A stretch of DNA of 64,000 nt from Parapedobacter pyrenivorans_A (lineage in GTDB: Bacteria; Bacteroidota; Bacteroidia; Sphingobacteriales; Sphingobacteriaceae), in contig NZ_JBHEUZ010000007.1 in assembly GCF_041925275.1 (NCBI RefSeq), forward strand, positions 1 through 64,000, in the 5' to 3' direction. The translations under genes and the position numbers were made by a program. The notes under the pieces are model-generated. The model saw nothing but the letters and a program-made list of their open reading frames with translations, did no database searches and was not told the origin of the DNA. Positions 7,557 to 17,726 of this stretch are shown piece after piece; the first letter of the stretch is position 1; each line of letters begins with the position of its first letter.

Positions 7557-10184
7557 ATGAAAAGAAACAGTTATTTCCTGCTTGCAGCGATGACCCTCGT
7601 GGGTCTAGTCTTGTCGTGTAAGAAAGATCCTAAGACCGGACCGAATGGCGAATTACCCCAGGGGCCTATCGAAATCCCATTGAAAGACGCACAGGTTGTT
7701 TTACCAACGGGTTCGGGTTATGACCTGACTGGCGCGGAGCTATTGATATTGGGCCAGCCGGTGCCGGTGGGTAAGGATGGCCGTACCAAAGTCGCCGATA
7801 TCAAGGGGCGAAGTCCGGTGAACCTCAGTTTCCTCTTTGACAAAAGTGACAAGCCTGTACTCATTGGCGTGGTCACAGCCGAGGGTGAAGCAGATATTTC
7901 CACGCGTTCTACGGCGAAAGCCCTGCTGTACTATGCATTGGGATTGCCGTTCCAAACCGATACGCTGACTACATTATTCTTTGATAGAGCGGAAGAACTG
8001 AATGGTGTGCCCGAGTGGATTGTGGCGTTTGAGGAAATATGGAAGAACGATCCGCTCACATTGAGCACAGGTACTTTTCTAGAACCGCTCCGTAAAGCAG
8101 CCCATCAGGTATTGCCCGGAGACCGGGGGATGCGATTAGCGAAAATGGCAGCAACGTCTTCGGACCTGAAGCTGGACGCAAACGACATCCGCAGTGGATT
8201 ACAGATGCTGGAAGATGGGTTGGGCCAGTTGGCCGTGAACAACAACTACCGCCGGCGCGCACATGCATTTCTCTACAAAATGAAATATCTCGATGATGAC
8301 AGCGTAGAGCATATTGTGTTGCCGAATATCGGTAACGCAACCAAAGCCGACATGGACTTGGCCATCGACCCGATAGGTGCCATCAACAGCGCGATTGGGG
8401 AAATTGGTAAGTGGGTGGAAGACCAGTTGGGGGGCACCGAAAGCGGCGTGGAGTCGTTCCTCAAGAAGAGCGGCCCGGTGACACTTAACCTGGCCGATAA
8501 CGAAGCGGAGGCCACCTATAAGGTACGTATCGTGGGACCGGGTAAGGATGCTGGTGGCAGTCAACTGATCACAGAAACCGAATTAAGTAAGCTTACGCGT
8601 TTGGAAATCGAAACGTTCCTCATCGATTTCGTAATACCGGCTGTCACCGCGGGAACGGCGGCCATCAGCCTGGTCGATGATGTGGGCATCGGCAAATCTG
8701 GGTACGAAATCGGTACGGTTCCGGAGAACGTTATCAAGGCAGGTGAACTTTTTTTAAGTGCCGCTCCCGACATCTATGAAGAAATAAAAAAAGGCGATTA
8801 CATGATGGCTTTACGCAAATCGCTGGAGCACTTTACGGGAGCTGTCGTGAAAGACGAAGCCAAGATGCTATTGGATGTTTGCCTACACATGGCCATCAGC
8901 CACGTGGCAAATGTGAATGCCGGTAACCTGACGGAGATGGTCGGCCGAAGCATGGGGCGTATCCTCAACAGTATAGCCGTGATGGACTTGATACTGCAAG
9001 GTAACGACCTACGGCTTGTCGCAACCCATGCAGCTACCTCGCGCAACCTGGAGGAGTGGACGGTGGTGGCCCGTGGCAGCAAGGTGTCGCTTTCGCCTGA
9101 AGAGGCTAAGGTGGTGCCCTACTCGCAGCAAAAGATCACCGCTGAGATCAAAAATATGGAAGAGTCCGGAGATACGCATCCGTACTTTGAATGGAGTACT
9201 TCCGGCAAGTGGGGTTATTTGAAAGATACGAAAGGACACCAGGGCGCTTCGTTTGAAAGTTCGGATCACGAAGTGTTCTATAACGCCAATACCAATTCGG
9301 GCCTGACCGATGGCGATAATTGGGAGTACATCTACGTGAAAGCCTATATGGGGAGCAGGCTTATCGGTACGGATACTACGCGCGTTAACGTGCGCAGGAG
9401 CGCATATGAATTGAAGCCCAACGGCGTGACGCTTACTGGCCGTAAAAGTGGGTCGTCAAAATTTGCCAATGCGAATGATGTCGCCTTACGGATAGAACCC
9501 ATCAATGCCAACATACCCGGCATCGCACCAAACGACCAGCGGGAATACCAAGTGGTGTGGACAACAACCGGTAAACATGGGGGGATGTACGGAAAGGAAA
9601 ATATAACGCCGGCCAGCACCATCACCAACTATGATGATAATGAAATCTGGTATGAATGTACCGATGATCAGACACTGAAAGGTGCCGAAACGGTAACTGC
9701 CCGGATTTATTCGAGGGATAAGGGTGCGACGAATGAACCGTTCCGGTTATTTGACGAGGTAAAAGCTACGGTAAACATTGATAATGATCCAAAGAAGCGT
9801 ATTATAAGGTTGCAGCCGCTGGTGCTCAAAGGAGATACGTTGGTGGGAAGCTACAAGGACAGCTATGGGAATTCATACACATCGCACCAATGCTTCCATT
9901 GCTGGGGTACCCGGTATACGCAACAGCCGGAAGATGAGTCGTATGAGCTGAGGGTCATCGACCGTTATAGAGACACGTTCCGTTGGAAGGCGGGAGAACC
10001 GGGCCTTTCTTTCGGGTTCAACTATGGGGATCTTGCAAACACATACGACGGGAGCACATATACCATCGGATGGGGAGCTACCTGGAGTGTGGGGCCGTTA
10101 TACCCAGACCAAGAGCGAAGAACGTGCAACTGGGATTATTCTAACTTCGGTGGGACAATCGAAATGATTGTCACGCTGAAGTAG
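7557..10184 (+). CDS. Large lipoprotein of CHAT/sigma cassette 1 (paralogue of the gene at 25262)
   Basis: This 875-residue protein has a lipoprotein signal (LVLSC, lipidated Cys at 21). I do not recognise a named family. The N-terminal 130 residues are beta-rich and are followed by a helical part (STAKALLYYALGLPF). From about residue 510 onward there are Ig-like segments, and near 740 a conserved NDPKKRII stretch. The protein at 25262-27814 has the same plan: Cys at 21 after a similar signal, the TTxGKHGG motif and NDPKKKII. The two are therefore paralogues, each beside a sigma/TPR/CHAT trio. It ends 78 bp before the sigma gene. A surface or periplasmic role as ligand, sensor or CHAT substrate is a guess from context. 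Confidence 0.7.
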   Translation: MKRNSYFLLAAMTLVGLVLSCKKDPKTGPNGELPQGPIEIPLKDAQVVLPTGSGYDLTGAELLILGQPVPVGKDGRTKVADIKGRSPVNLSFLFDKSDKPVLIGVVTAEGEADISTRSTAKALLYYALGLPFQTDTLTTLFFDRAEELNGVPEWIVAFEEIWKNDPLTLSTGTFLEPLRKAAHQVLPGDRGMRLAKMAATSSDLKLDANDIRSGLQMLEDGLGQLAVNNNYRRRAHAFLYKMKYLDDDSVEHIVLPNIGNATKADMDLAIDPIGAINSAIGEIGKWVEDQLGGTESGVESFLKKSGPVTLNLADNEAEATYKVRIVGPGKDAGGSQLITETELSKLTRLEIETFLIDFVIPAVTAGTAAISLVDDVGIGKSGYEIGTVPENVIKAGELFLSAAPDIYEEIKKGDYMMALRKSLEHFTGAVVKDEAKMLLDVCLHMAISHVANVNAGNLTEMVGRSMGRILNSIAVMDLILQGNDLRLVATHAATSRNLEEWTVVARGSKVSLSPEEAKVVPYSQQKITAEIKNMEESGDTHPYFEWSTSGKWGYLKDTKGHQGASFESSDHEVFYNANTNSGLTDGDNWEYIYVKAYMGSRLIGTDTTRVNVRRSAYELKPNGVTLTGRKSGSSKFANANDVALRIEPINANIPGIAPNDQREYQVVWTTTGKHGGMYGKENITPASTITNYDDNEIWYECTDDQTLKGAETVTARIYSRDKGATNEPFRLFDEVKATVNIDNDPKKRIIRLQPLVLKGDTLVGSYKDSYGNSYTSHQCFHCWGTRYTQQPEDESYELRVIDRYRDTFRWKAGEPGLSFGFNYGDLANTYDGSTYTIGWGATWSVGPLYPDQERRTCNWDYSNFGGTIEMIVTLK

Positions 10185-10262
10185 CGACGAGGATATTATG
10201 CTACAACATCCAAAGGTTATGGAATAAAGCACTAAATTAGCCGGAAACTTTAGGAGACCTTT

Positions 10263-10838
10263 ATGGATCAACCTGATTTCCGGCTTCCCGATACCTCGCT
10301 GGTTGAACGCATCAAGTCTGACGACGAGGTTACGTTGAAGAACTTGTATACATCAAATTACAGGCTGATGGAACGCTATATTTTACAGCATTCGGGCTCA
10401 GTGGACGATGCCAAAGATACCTATCAGGAAGCATTCCTCGCCGTGTGGCGCAATGTTCAGCATGGGCGATTTGTTCCTTCGGCCGAAAGCGATTTTACTT
10501 ACTATCTAATGCGTGTGGTCAAGAATAAGTGGATAGATAGCATGAGGAAGGCGAAAGGCAAACGCACCATTCCGATAGAAGACGTACAAACGGATTCAAT
10601 AGCAATGGAAGAGAACACTGATGAGGTGGACGGATACATCGATAACGTGCGGCTGCAATACAAGAATCTCGGCGACCGTTGCCGTGAGTTGTTAGCAGGG
10701 TTTTATTTTAAGCGGAAAAGCTTGCGGGATATTGCCAGCGAATTCGGTTGGACCGAATCCAGTGCCAAGAATAATAAATACCGATGCCTGAAACAATTGC
10801 GGGAAATGGTGCTGAAAAATGGAGGGACAAATGGATAG
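10263..10838 (+). CDS. ECF-like RNA polymerase sigma-70 factor, cassette 1
   Basis: This 191-residue protein has only the two core sigma domains. Region 2 covers about residues 25-100, with the DTYQEAFLAVWRN helix and the promoter-melting VVKNKWIDS segment. Region 4 covers about 125-185, with a helix-turn-helix at SLRDIASEFGWTESSAKNNK. It should direct RNA polymerase to a small regulon. A clear Shine-Dalgarno-like aggag lies 6 nt before the ATG, which is unusual in this phylum. The gene overlaps the next one, a membrane TPR protein, by 20 nt. This is the usual arrangement of an ECF sigma factor with its anti-sigma factor. A second sigma factor of the same type starts at 20629. Confidence 0.9.
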   Translation: MDQPDFRLPDTSLVERIKSDDEVTLKNLYTSNYRLMERYILQHSGSVDDAKDTYQEAFLAVWRNVQHGRFVPSAESDFTYYLMRVVKNKWIDSMRKAKGKRTIPIEDVQTDSIAMEENTDEVDGYIDNVRLQYKNLGDRCRELLAGFYFKRKSLRDIASEFGWTESSAKNNKYRCLKQLREMVLKNGGTNG

Positions 10839-11577
10839 GGAACGAATAGACGATCTTCCTGAAGAGGAGCTGTCGGCCATCTTAAATTATTTGAGTAACG
10901 GCATGTCTGGCAACGAACGGGATGTTTTCGACCAGCGGCTCGCGAATGACCCGGAATGGCGCCGGAAGGTAACCCAAGTAAAGGGGTTGTTGATTGGGAT
11001 TCGGGAGGCCAACCTTCGCGAATACCTTGACGGATACCATCCCCGTGGCATCGACGCGACGATGAAACGGTTTTTAAAGGCAGATGTATTGAAAAAATGG
11101 TGTGCAGCTGCTGCTATCGTTTTAGTGACGCTGACCGGTGTGTGGTGGTTATGGACGGCAAACCCCTCCGACGCTCGGCTCTACCATTCCTATTTTGTTG
11201 TCGACGCCGGGCTTCCCGTTGAGATGGGTAGCGCAGATACGTTGGTATATGCATTTTACGATGGCATGATCAGTTACAAGGAAGGGAGATATCCCGATGC
11301 CTTGGCGAAATGGAATGCCTTAGGGGAGGAAACCGGCCAAACAGATACCTTACAGTATTATAAGGGTATTGCGCACATGGCTATGGGGCACGTCGATGAA
11401 GCCATTGCACTGTTGGCTGTGGTGGCTGGTGAACGAGCATCGGTTTACTACCAAGACGCCAATTGGTATTTGGCGTTGTGTTATCTCAAACGCGGCGATC
11501 GGAAGACCGCATTGAACATCCTGTCGCGTATAGCCGATATGGATTCTGCAAAGGAGTTAAAAGAAAAACTGGAATGA
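10819..11577 (+). CDS. Membrane TPR protein resembling an anti-sigma factor, cassette 1
   Basis: This 252-residue protein has three parts. Residues 1-80 form a helical cytoplasmic domain with the pattern of Bacteroidota anti-sigma N-termini (YLSNGMSGNERDVFDQRLANDPEWRRKV). One membrane segment lies at about 91-109, preceded by basic residues that place the N-terminus inside. The periplasmic part carries two or three tetratricopeptide-like repeats (about 145-245). Its overlap with the sigma gene suggests that it binds and restrains that sigma factor. It ends 1 nt before the CHAT gene. No zinc-binding HxxxCxxC motif of the classical ZAS type is present, so the anti-sigma role is inferred from position and topology only. 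Confidence 0.72.
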   Translation: MEGQMDRERIDDLPEEELSAILNYLSNGMSGNERDVFDQRLANDPEWRRKVTQVKGLLIGIREANLREYLDGYHPRGIDATMKRFLKADVLKKWCAAAAIVLVTLTGVWWLWTANPSDARLYHSYFVVDAGLPVEMGSADTLVYAFYDGMISYKEGRYPDALAKWNALGEETGQTDTLQYYKGIAHMAMGHVDEAIALLAVVAGERASVYYQDANWYLALCYLKRGDRKTALNILSRIADMDSAKELKEKLE

Positions 11578-11578
11578 T

Positions 11579-14500
11579 ATGTTGCGGGCCGCGTTACTTT
11601 TCGCTTGGTTACTAGGAAGTGGCTTAAATTCGCTGGTCATCGCCCAGGAGAGTGATTACGATGCAGCTATCCGGACCTATCGGACCCATGTTTTGGACAG
11701 CGCGGATTACTATGGTAAACGCAACATACAACGCTATCGCGCTACCGGACAGTTGGACAGTCTGGCCTTTTCCTACGTTCAGCAAGCATTGGTGGTATGG
11801 TCGCGGCAGGACCTCGAAGCTGCCCTGCGATTAATGGATACCGCCAAAAGGGTCGCCGATTGGCTACCGGAACACCACGTGGCCCGGGTAGCTGTTGAAA
11901 GTAGGGTCGGACAGCTCCTTACGCAACAGTATGCATTTGGGGAGGCCGCTGCGTATTTTGAGCGGGCCGAAAGGCGTATCATCAAAAATGTCCCTCCTAA
12001 TCGCCATTACGCCCTGCTATTTAACCAGATAGCCGTCCTCTACTTATTAAAAGAAGATTTCGCGACAGCAGATCGTTATGTGGAGCTTGCCTATGAGATG
12101 AGTCGTTTGCTGGACGGTGCAGATGGCTGGGATATGGTGATGATTTTGCAGACCCGTTTTCTTATCAGCCGTTATAGCGGCCAATTTGAACGCGCATTGG
12201 AAGATGGGAAGGCCTTTCAACGTGTGGTGGAGCTACGTTACCCGCCGGGCCACCCGAACATCGGGAGCATGCACAACAGTTTAGCGGTAATCTACGAAGC
12301 GCTGAATCGGTACGATGAAGCGCTCATACACCGCCAAAAGGCGGTTGGCATACAAGCCGCCAATTACAGTGCTGCGGGGGATGGTGCGCCACTTGCCGCG
12401 GCCTACCAGAACTTGGGTTACTTATACCGCTACATCCAAGAGCCGTTCCTTGCACAGGAATACCTGGATAAAGGCATCCGTTTATTGGTACAGCAACACG
12501 GGCCGGACGGCTTGGGGATGGTGCACCCATGGGCTGGCTTAGCTCGTTTAAAGAACGAGCTTGGTCGATTTGAAGAAGCCACGGAGTTTTATCAGAAAGC
12601 CTATGAGGTGCAGCAGCGTCATGGCCCCGATGATTTGTTGGGGATGGCCTTTGTGGAGTCGTCGTTGGGCGACAATTACCGGGACTTGCAGCAATATGTG
12701 CTGGCCGAAAGTTTTTACCATCAGGCCCTGTACCGTTATCGGCAGGCAGGAGCAATGGGCGGAGAGGACGCGCTACACACACAGCGTGGCATGTCTTTGG
12801 CAAAATCGGCTATGGGGCAATATGAAGCAGCCATTGCCTTGCAGGAAGAAGTGTTGGCCGGTTTCCGCAAGTTGTTCAAACCCGGTAATCCGACTATAGC
12901 GGGCATGTTGTTGACGTTGGCGCGGATATACAGGGAAGCCGATTCGCTGGAGCGCGCACTCGCCTACGCCGATAGTTCGGCAATGGAACTCGCGCGGAAT
13001 AGAAGACTTCCCGAAAATGCCGACGGCTGGTTCGATTATTTGCCGGCCAGTCGATATACGGTTGACTTGACCATTGAGCGGGCCACTATTTTGGAGGGTC
13101 TGTATTGGCAGTCACACAATCGCAGATACCTGGAAGAATTGCTCGGTTTTGTAGATGGTTATTCGGCATTCATGGCGTCCAATCTCCATGCGTTGAGGTC
13201 GCAGGCGGCACTGATTGACCAAGCTGATATAAATAAGGCCATTTACTCGATTGCCATGGAGGCCTGCTGGACATTGTCAGACGACGCGACTTCGGGGCCC
13301 TTTATGCGCAAAGCTTTTGCTTACGCTGAACGCAGTAAAGCGTTGCTCTTGAGGTTGGCAGCCAACGGGGCTTTAGTTGATGCATCGCAGTCGGACGACG
13401 GAAAGGCAACAAGTCGCGACCGGGCTTTCCGACAACGCATCAATACGCTAAATCTGCAGTATTTAAACAGCAACAGGGATGACTCGCTGCTTCATTTGCT
13501 TTCCGTTACAGCTGAAAAATATCGATTATTTCTGGATAGCCTGAAGAACGCCAATAACGAACTGTTCGCTATTCGATACACACTTGAACCACCGACGCCG
13601 GAAGTCGTCCGGGAAGTTCTATTGGAGAAAAACAGGGCTTTAGTTGAGTACGCCGTCACAGATCGGTGTGTCTTTGTTTTTGTGGTGACCCCCAGTTCCT
13701 TTGATACCCATCGGATTGATCGGCAGGTTCTCGACGAGGTAGGTAATCTACAGCGTTTATACGGACTTTCTCCACAGGCTTTCTGTGCCTCTTCTTACCG
13801 TCTTTACCAAGCGCTCATCGAACCCATCCAGTCAAATATTAAAGGAAAGAAGTTACTGATAGTCCCCGATGCTGACTTGTATTACCTTAACTTTGAAATG
13901 CTCATATCGGACGCCCGGGAGCTTAAATTCTCAGAAATGCCATTTCTTATCCGGTCGTATGAAGTGTCTTACTTACTTTCGGCCGGAAGCGCGTTGCAGA
14001 CAACTTCCGTACGCCGCTCGCTACCCAAGTCCGGTGCATTGCTGTTCGCCCCTGTTTTTTCCGATGAGATGAAAGCGTCTTACCAAGAGGGGCTTGCGAA
14101 CCCTCAACTCGAAGACGAGGATTACCTGTATCTTTATCGGCAACCATTTGCATTGCAGGCTGCGCTACGCATTGCGAAGGTTCTCGACCACGATCTGTAT
14201 ATCGAACAAGATGCTGAGGAAAAGGTGTTTAAAAGCCTGGCACATGATTATCGGATTCTGCACCTTGGAACACATGGTGAAGTAAATAACGATTCACCGT
14301 TGCTGTCCCGTTTATTCCTTGCGAAATCTGCGGGCGATTCGGCCGCTTCGGATGATGGTTATCTACATGCCTATGAGATCTATGGTATGCAACTACGCGC
14401 GGAACTTTCCGTGCTTACCGCATGTGAGACCGGTATGGGCGCATTACGCAGTGGTGAAGGGTTGATGTCGCTAGCCCATAGTTTTCAATACGCCGGATGC

Positions 14501-14794
14501 CCCAGTGTAGTGATGAGTTTATGGAAAATCGATGAAAAGGCAAGTGCTGATATCATCACTGTCTTTTATGAGAACCTAGCGAAAGGCCAATCTAAAAGCA
14601 CAGCGTTACGTAAGGCGAAGCTACAGTTGATACGTAAAGGAGGGGAACGGTTAGCACACCCATATTATTGGGCCGGGCTGGCCTTGATTGGTGATACGAA
14701 GCCGCTTTACCCAAGCTATTCTTGGATTTATTGGGTGTGCGGTGTGGCTACAATGGTCTTATTACTGATATGGGTATATCGGCGCCGCTTCTAA
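11579..14794 (+). CDS. Secreted TPR-CHAT (caspase-like) protein, cassette 1
   Basis: This 1071-residue protein has a signal peptide (about residues 1-22), a long array of tetratricopeptide repeats (about 25-480), a linker helix region, and a C-terminal CHAT domain (about 740-1040). The caspase-type dyad is intact: H899 in LHLGTHGE and C949 in LTACETG. A final membrane helix (about 1046-1065) ends in WVYRRRF, so the protease domain should sit in the periplasm, tethered to the inner membrane. CHAT proteins are cysteine proteases related to separase and Csx29. The start is 1 nt after the anti-sigma-like gene, so the three genes form one operon. Its obvious candidate substrate is the periplasmic part of that neighbour. 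The residue numbers of the dyad are identical in the paralogue at 21908. Confidence 0.88.
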   Translation: MLRAALLFAWLLGSGLNSLVIAQESDYDAAIRTYRTHVLDSADYYGKRNIQRYRATGQLDSLAFSYVQQALVVWSRQDLEAALRLMDTAKRVADWLPEHHVARVAVESRVGQLLTQQYAFGEAAAYFERAERRIIKNVPPNRHYALLFNQIAVLYLLKEDFATADRYVELAYEMSRLLDGADGWDMVMILQTRFLISRYSGQFERALEDGKAFQRVVELRYPPGHPNIGSMHNSLAVIYEALNRYDEALIHRQKAVGIQAANYSAAGDGAPLAAAYQNLGYLYRYIQEPFLAQEYLDKGIRLLVQQHGPDGLGMVHPWAGLARLKNELGRFEEATEFYQKAYEVQQRHGPDDLLGMAFVESSLGDNYRDLQQYVLAESFYHQALYRYRQAGAMGGEDALHTQRGMSLAKSAMGQYEAAIALQEEVLAGFRKLFKPGNPTIAGMLLTLARIYREADSLERALAYADSSAMELARNRRLPENADGWFDYLPASRYTVDLTIERATILEGLYWQSHNRRYLEELLGFVDGYSAFMASNLHALRSQAALIDQADINKAIYSIAMEACWTLSDDATSGPFMRKAFAYAERSKALLLRLAANGALVDASQSDDGKATSRDRAFRQRINTLNLQYLNSNRDDSLLHLLSVTAEKYRLFLDSLKNANNELFAIRYTLEPPTPEVVREVLLEKNRALVEYAVTDRCVFVFVVTPSSFDTHRIDRQVLDEVGNLQRLYGLSPQAFCASSYRLYQALIEPIQSNIKGKKLLIVPDADLYYLNFEMLISDARELKFSEMPFLIRSYEVSYLLSAGSALQTTSVRRSLPKSGALLFAPVFSDEMKASYQEGLANPQLEDEDYLYLYRQPFALQAALRIAKVLDHDLYIEQDAEEKVFKSLAHDYRILHLGTHGEVNNDSPLLSRLFLAKSAGDSAASDDGYLHAYEIYGMQLRAELSVLTACETGMGALRSGEGLMSLAHSFQYAGCPSVVMSLWKIDEKASADIITVFYENLAKGQSKSTALRKAKLQLIRKGGERLAHPYYWAGLALIGDTKPLYPSYSWIYWVCGVATMVLLLIWVYRRRF

Positions 14795-14967
14795 TGTAAC
14801 AATTACGGTTCTTTTTCTTTGTGAATGAGAATGTTATGTATATTGGTGCGCTATTTTTTATCGAGATATGCAACTAATTCGGTGCTTGTGCGTCTTAATC
14901 ACGATGGGCTTTGGCTTTGGACTGCACAGGACCGACACATGAATGTATAATTTTTAACCAAAATCAA

Positions 14968-17664
14968 ATGAAGTACGCATTACTAGCAACCATAGTGGGT
15001 AGCCTGTTTTTCGCTATGCCCGCTGCGGCCGGTACAGGAATGTATTCGTTACAGGATACCTTACCGAAAAATCAACCTGACACCACCAAAGTGACGCCGC
15101 CCGACAGCACGGCAAAGGTCGCTGCGGATTCGGTGAAGAAAAAGAAAGACGAGAAGCCAAGTATCGATGACAAGGTTAAAGCGAGCAAGAAAATTGACGG
15201 GCTTTTCACGCTTTACCGCGATACCGCCGATGCAGGATTACAACTGTATGTAACGAAGGAGCAATTGGACAAGGATTTCATTTACCAGAGTTTTTCGATG
15301 GGCGGCCCAACGGCCTTGTATCTCAATGAGAATATGATCCGCGATACCTGGTTGTTCAGTATCCGGAAAAACCAGGACAAGATCGAGTTCCTGCGGAAGA
15401 ACACCGCTTTTTATTACGACCCGGCCAACCCGGTAAGCAAGGCGGCCAATGCGGATGTGGCAGAGACCATATTCCATTCGGAGAAGATCGCTGCTTCGGA
15501 CAGTGCGGGCTACCTGATTCCGATTGACGGCTTATTCATCAGCAATAAGCTGGATGCGGTGAAGCCTATAATGCCGCCGGGGATACCCCCCACGGCGGTA
15601 TTCAACCTCGGCAACCTTAACACCGGCAAATCGAGCTATGATACCGTGCGTTCGTTTCCGAAGAATACGGACGTTGTGGTGCGCCTCACCTACGATAATC
15701 CCGCGCCCATGAACGGTGGCGGCAAGGACATTACCGATGCGCGCTATGTGACGGTGCGGATGCAGCACTCTTTTTTAGAAGTGCCCCAAAACAACTACCG
15801 CCCACGGCGGGATGACCCCCGTGTAGGCTATTTCGGTGCGGAAGTGGACGACCTGACATCCATATCGCCCACGCCTTACCGCGATTTTATCAGCCGCTGG
15901 CACTTGGAAAAGAAAAATCCGAACGCAAAGGTAAGCGAACCGGTGGAGCCGATCGTATTCTGGATTGAGAATACGACGCCGCTGGAATACCGGCCCATCA
16001 TCAAGGAAGCGGGCGAGAAATGGAACGAAGCATTCGAAGCCGCAGGGTTTAAGAATGCCGTGGTGATGAAGGAGATGCCTGACGACGTAGATTGGGACCC
16101 GGCAGATATCGACTACAATGTGATCCGCTGGAAATCGTCGGCCAATCCGAGTTATGGCGCCATTGGCCCCAGTTTCTTCAATCCGTTGACGGGACAGATT
16201 TTGGGTGCCGACATCACCGTGGAGTGGAAGTCGGGTGCTGGTACACCCGTGATGGATGACTTGTTCAACGCTGGTAATGCGGCGTTGGCATCGCTGCCCT
16301 GGGAGCACCCCGAGCAAGCGGTGGCACAAACCGAATACGTGCACCACTCGCAAGTAAACCGTATGGCACTGTGTAACCTCGCCAATGAGTTGAGCATGCA
16401 ATTCCAAGCAGGTATCGTTACCGTGGAGACCTTGGATGCGGAATCGGGCGAAGCCAGTAAGTCGGAAGCCGTGAAAGAGATGCATAAGCAGTTCCTCTAT
16501 TACCTGATCATGCACGAGATGGGCCATACCCTTGGACTGAACCACAACATGCGTGCCAGCCAGATGCTTACGCCGGAACAATTGCATGATACGAAGCTGA
16601 CACGTAAAATCGGGCTACAAGGGTCGGTGATGGACTACCCGGCCATCAACGTAAGCCGCGATCGCAGCAAGCAGGGCGATTATTACACGACTAAAGCCGG
16701 GCCTTATGACATCTGGGCTATCGAGTATGGTTATACGCCGTTTGCGCCTGCGGAAGAAGCGAAGGGGTTGGACAAGATTCTAAGCCGTAGCACAGATCCG
16801 CAGTTGGCTTTTGGCAATGATGCGGACGATATGCGGAGCCCCGGTAAGGCCATCGACCCACGGGTGATGATCAATGATCACTCCAGTGACATGATGGCGT
16901 ACGGTGAAGAGCGATTTTTGCTGGTCAACGATATGATGCCCAAGCTGAAGGAGCGGTTCAGCCGGCCCAACCAAGGGTACCAGGAACTATTGCTGCGGTA
17001 TGGCCAGCTGAACAGCCAACGTGCCAGCATGGCCTCCGCTATCAGCCGGTACATCGGTGGGGTATATGTAGATCGCAGTTTCGTTGGGCAGGGCACCGAC
17101 GCCAAACCCTATACACCCGTACCACTGGATATCCAAAAGAAGGCGATGGAGCTGTTGGGTACCTATGTGTTTGCACCCGATGCGTTTGAAGTGGACTACA
17201 CGCTGTTCCCCTATTTGCAGCGGCAGCGCCGGGGATTCAATTTCTTCAGCAGCACAGAAGATTACAAGCCACAGAATACGTTTAGGTCTTTGCAGGTGAG
17301 TACGCTGTCACACATCCTGCACCCGACAACCCTTACACGTATCAGCAACAGCAGCCTGTACGGAAATGAGTATTCGGTTACGGATGTGATGAAGGACTTG
17401 ACGAACCATATCTTTGCCGCCGACTTAAGCGGCCATGTCAATTTGATCAGGCAGAACCTGCAGACGGATTATGTGCAGGCGTTGATAGGCATCTTGGAGG
17501 CCAAGACGGGTTATGACCATGCCAGTAAAGCCGCAGCATTGGTTACGTTAACCGATCTGAAAGGGAAATTGGGCGGAGCTAACGGGGCGGATGCACAAAC
17601 GGCCGCGCACCGCCAAAGCCTCCGTTTCATGATTGAGCAGGCTTTGTCGGTAGACAAGTCCTAA
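14968..17664 (+). CDS. Zinc-dependent metalloprotease (DUF5117/DUF5118 type)
   Basis: From the ATG at 14968, which gives a clean signal peptide, the protein is 898 residues. An in-frame TTG at 14911 would put a hydrophilic extension before the signal and is rejected. After a charged linker come the large N-terminal domains typical of this secreted family. The zincin motif HEMGHTLGLNH follows, with H516, E517, H520 and H526, and a Met-turn (SVMDYPA) about 35 residues later. This is the extended HExxHxxGxxH zinc site of metzincin-like proteases. The enzyme is probably periplasmic or surface-exposed and degrades protein or peptide substrates. It lies between the two CHAT cassettes but is followed by its own terminator, so it looks like a separate transcription unit. 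Confidence 0.9.
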   Translation: MKYALLATIVGSLFFAMPAAAGTGMYSLQDTLPKNQPDTTKVTPPDSTAKVAADSVKKKKDEKPSIDDKVKASKKIDGLFTLYRDTADAGLQLYVTKEQLDKDFIYQSFSMGGPTALYLNENMIRDTWLFSIRKNQDKIEFLRKNTAFYYDPANPVSKAANADVAETIFHSEKIAASDSAGYLIPIDGLFISNKLDAVKPIMPPGIPPTAVFNLGNLNTGKSSYDTVRSFPKNTDVVVRLTYDNPAPMNGGGKDITDARYVTVRMQHSFLEVPQNNYRPRRDDPRVGYFGAEVDDLTSISPTPYRDFISRWHLEKKNPNAKVSEPVEPIVFWIENTTPLEYRPIIKEAGEKWNEAFEAAGFKNAVVMKEMPDDVDWDPADIDYNVIRWKSSANPSYGAIGPSFFNPLTGQILGADITVEWKSGAGTPVMDDLFNAGNAALASLPWEHPEQAVAQTEYVHHSQVNRMALCNLANELSMQFQAGIVTVETLDAESGEASKSEAVKEMHKQFLYYLIMHEMGHTLGLNHNMRASQMLTPEQLHDTKLTRKIGLQGSVMDYPAINVSRDRSKQGDYYTTKAGPYDIWAIEYGYTPFAPAEEAKGLDKILSRSTDPQLAFGNDADDMRSPGKAIDPRVMINDHSSDMMAYGEERFLLVNDMMPKLKERFSRPNQGYQELLLRYGQLNSQRASMASAISRYIGGVYVDRSFVGQGTDAKPYTPVPLDIQKKAMELLGTYVFAPDAFEVDYTLFPYLQRQRRGFNFFSSTEDYKPQNTFRSLQVSTLSHILHPTTLTRISNSSLYGNEYSVTDVMKDLTNHIFAADLSGHVNLIRQNLQTDYVQALIGILEAKTGYDHASKAAALVTLTDLKGKLGGANGADAQTAAHRQSLRFMIEQALSVDKS

Positions 17665-17690
17665 CGGACTGCTAGTAATACGAATGTTTC

Positions 17691-17726
17691 CTGCCCATGC
17701 CGTACAAGGTGTGGGCAGTTTTTTTT
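17691..17726 (+). terminator. Rho-independent terminator after the metalloprotease
   Basis: The arms ctgcccat and gtgggcag form an eight-pair stem (one G-T pair) followed by eight T residues, 27 bp after the metalloprotease stop. Confidence 0.85.

Noticed and set aside
15775..16587. 270-residue minus-strand open frame inside the metalloprotease gene
   Set aside because: It is a shadow of the zinc metalloprotease, rich in His and Arg as expected for an antisense frame of GC-rich DNA, and has no recognisable motifs.
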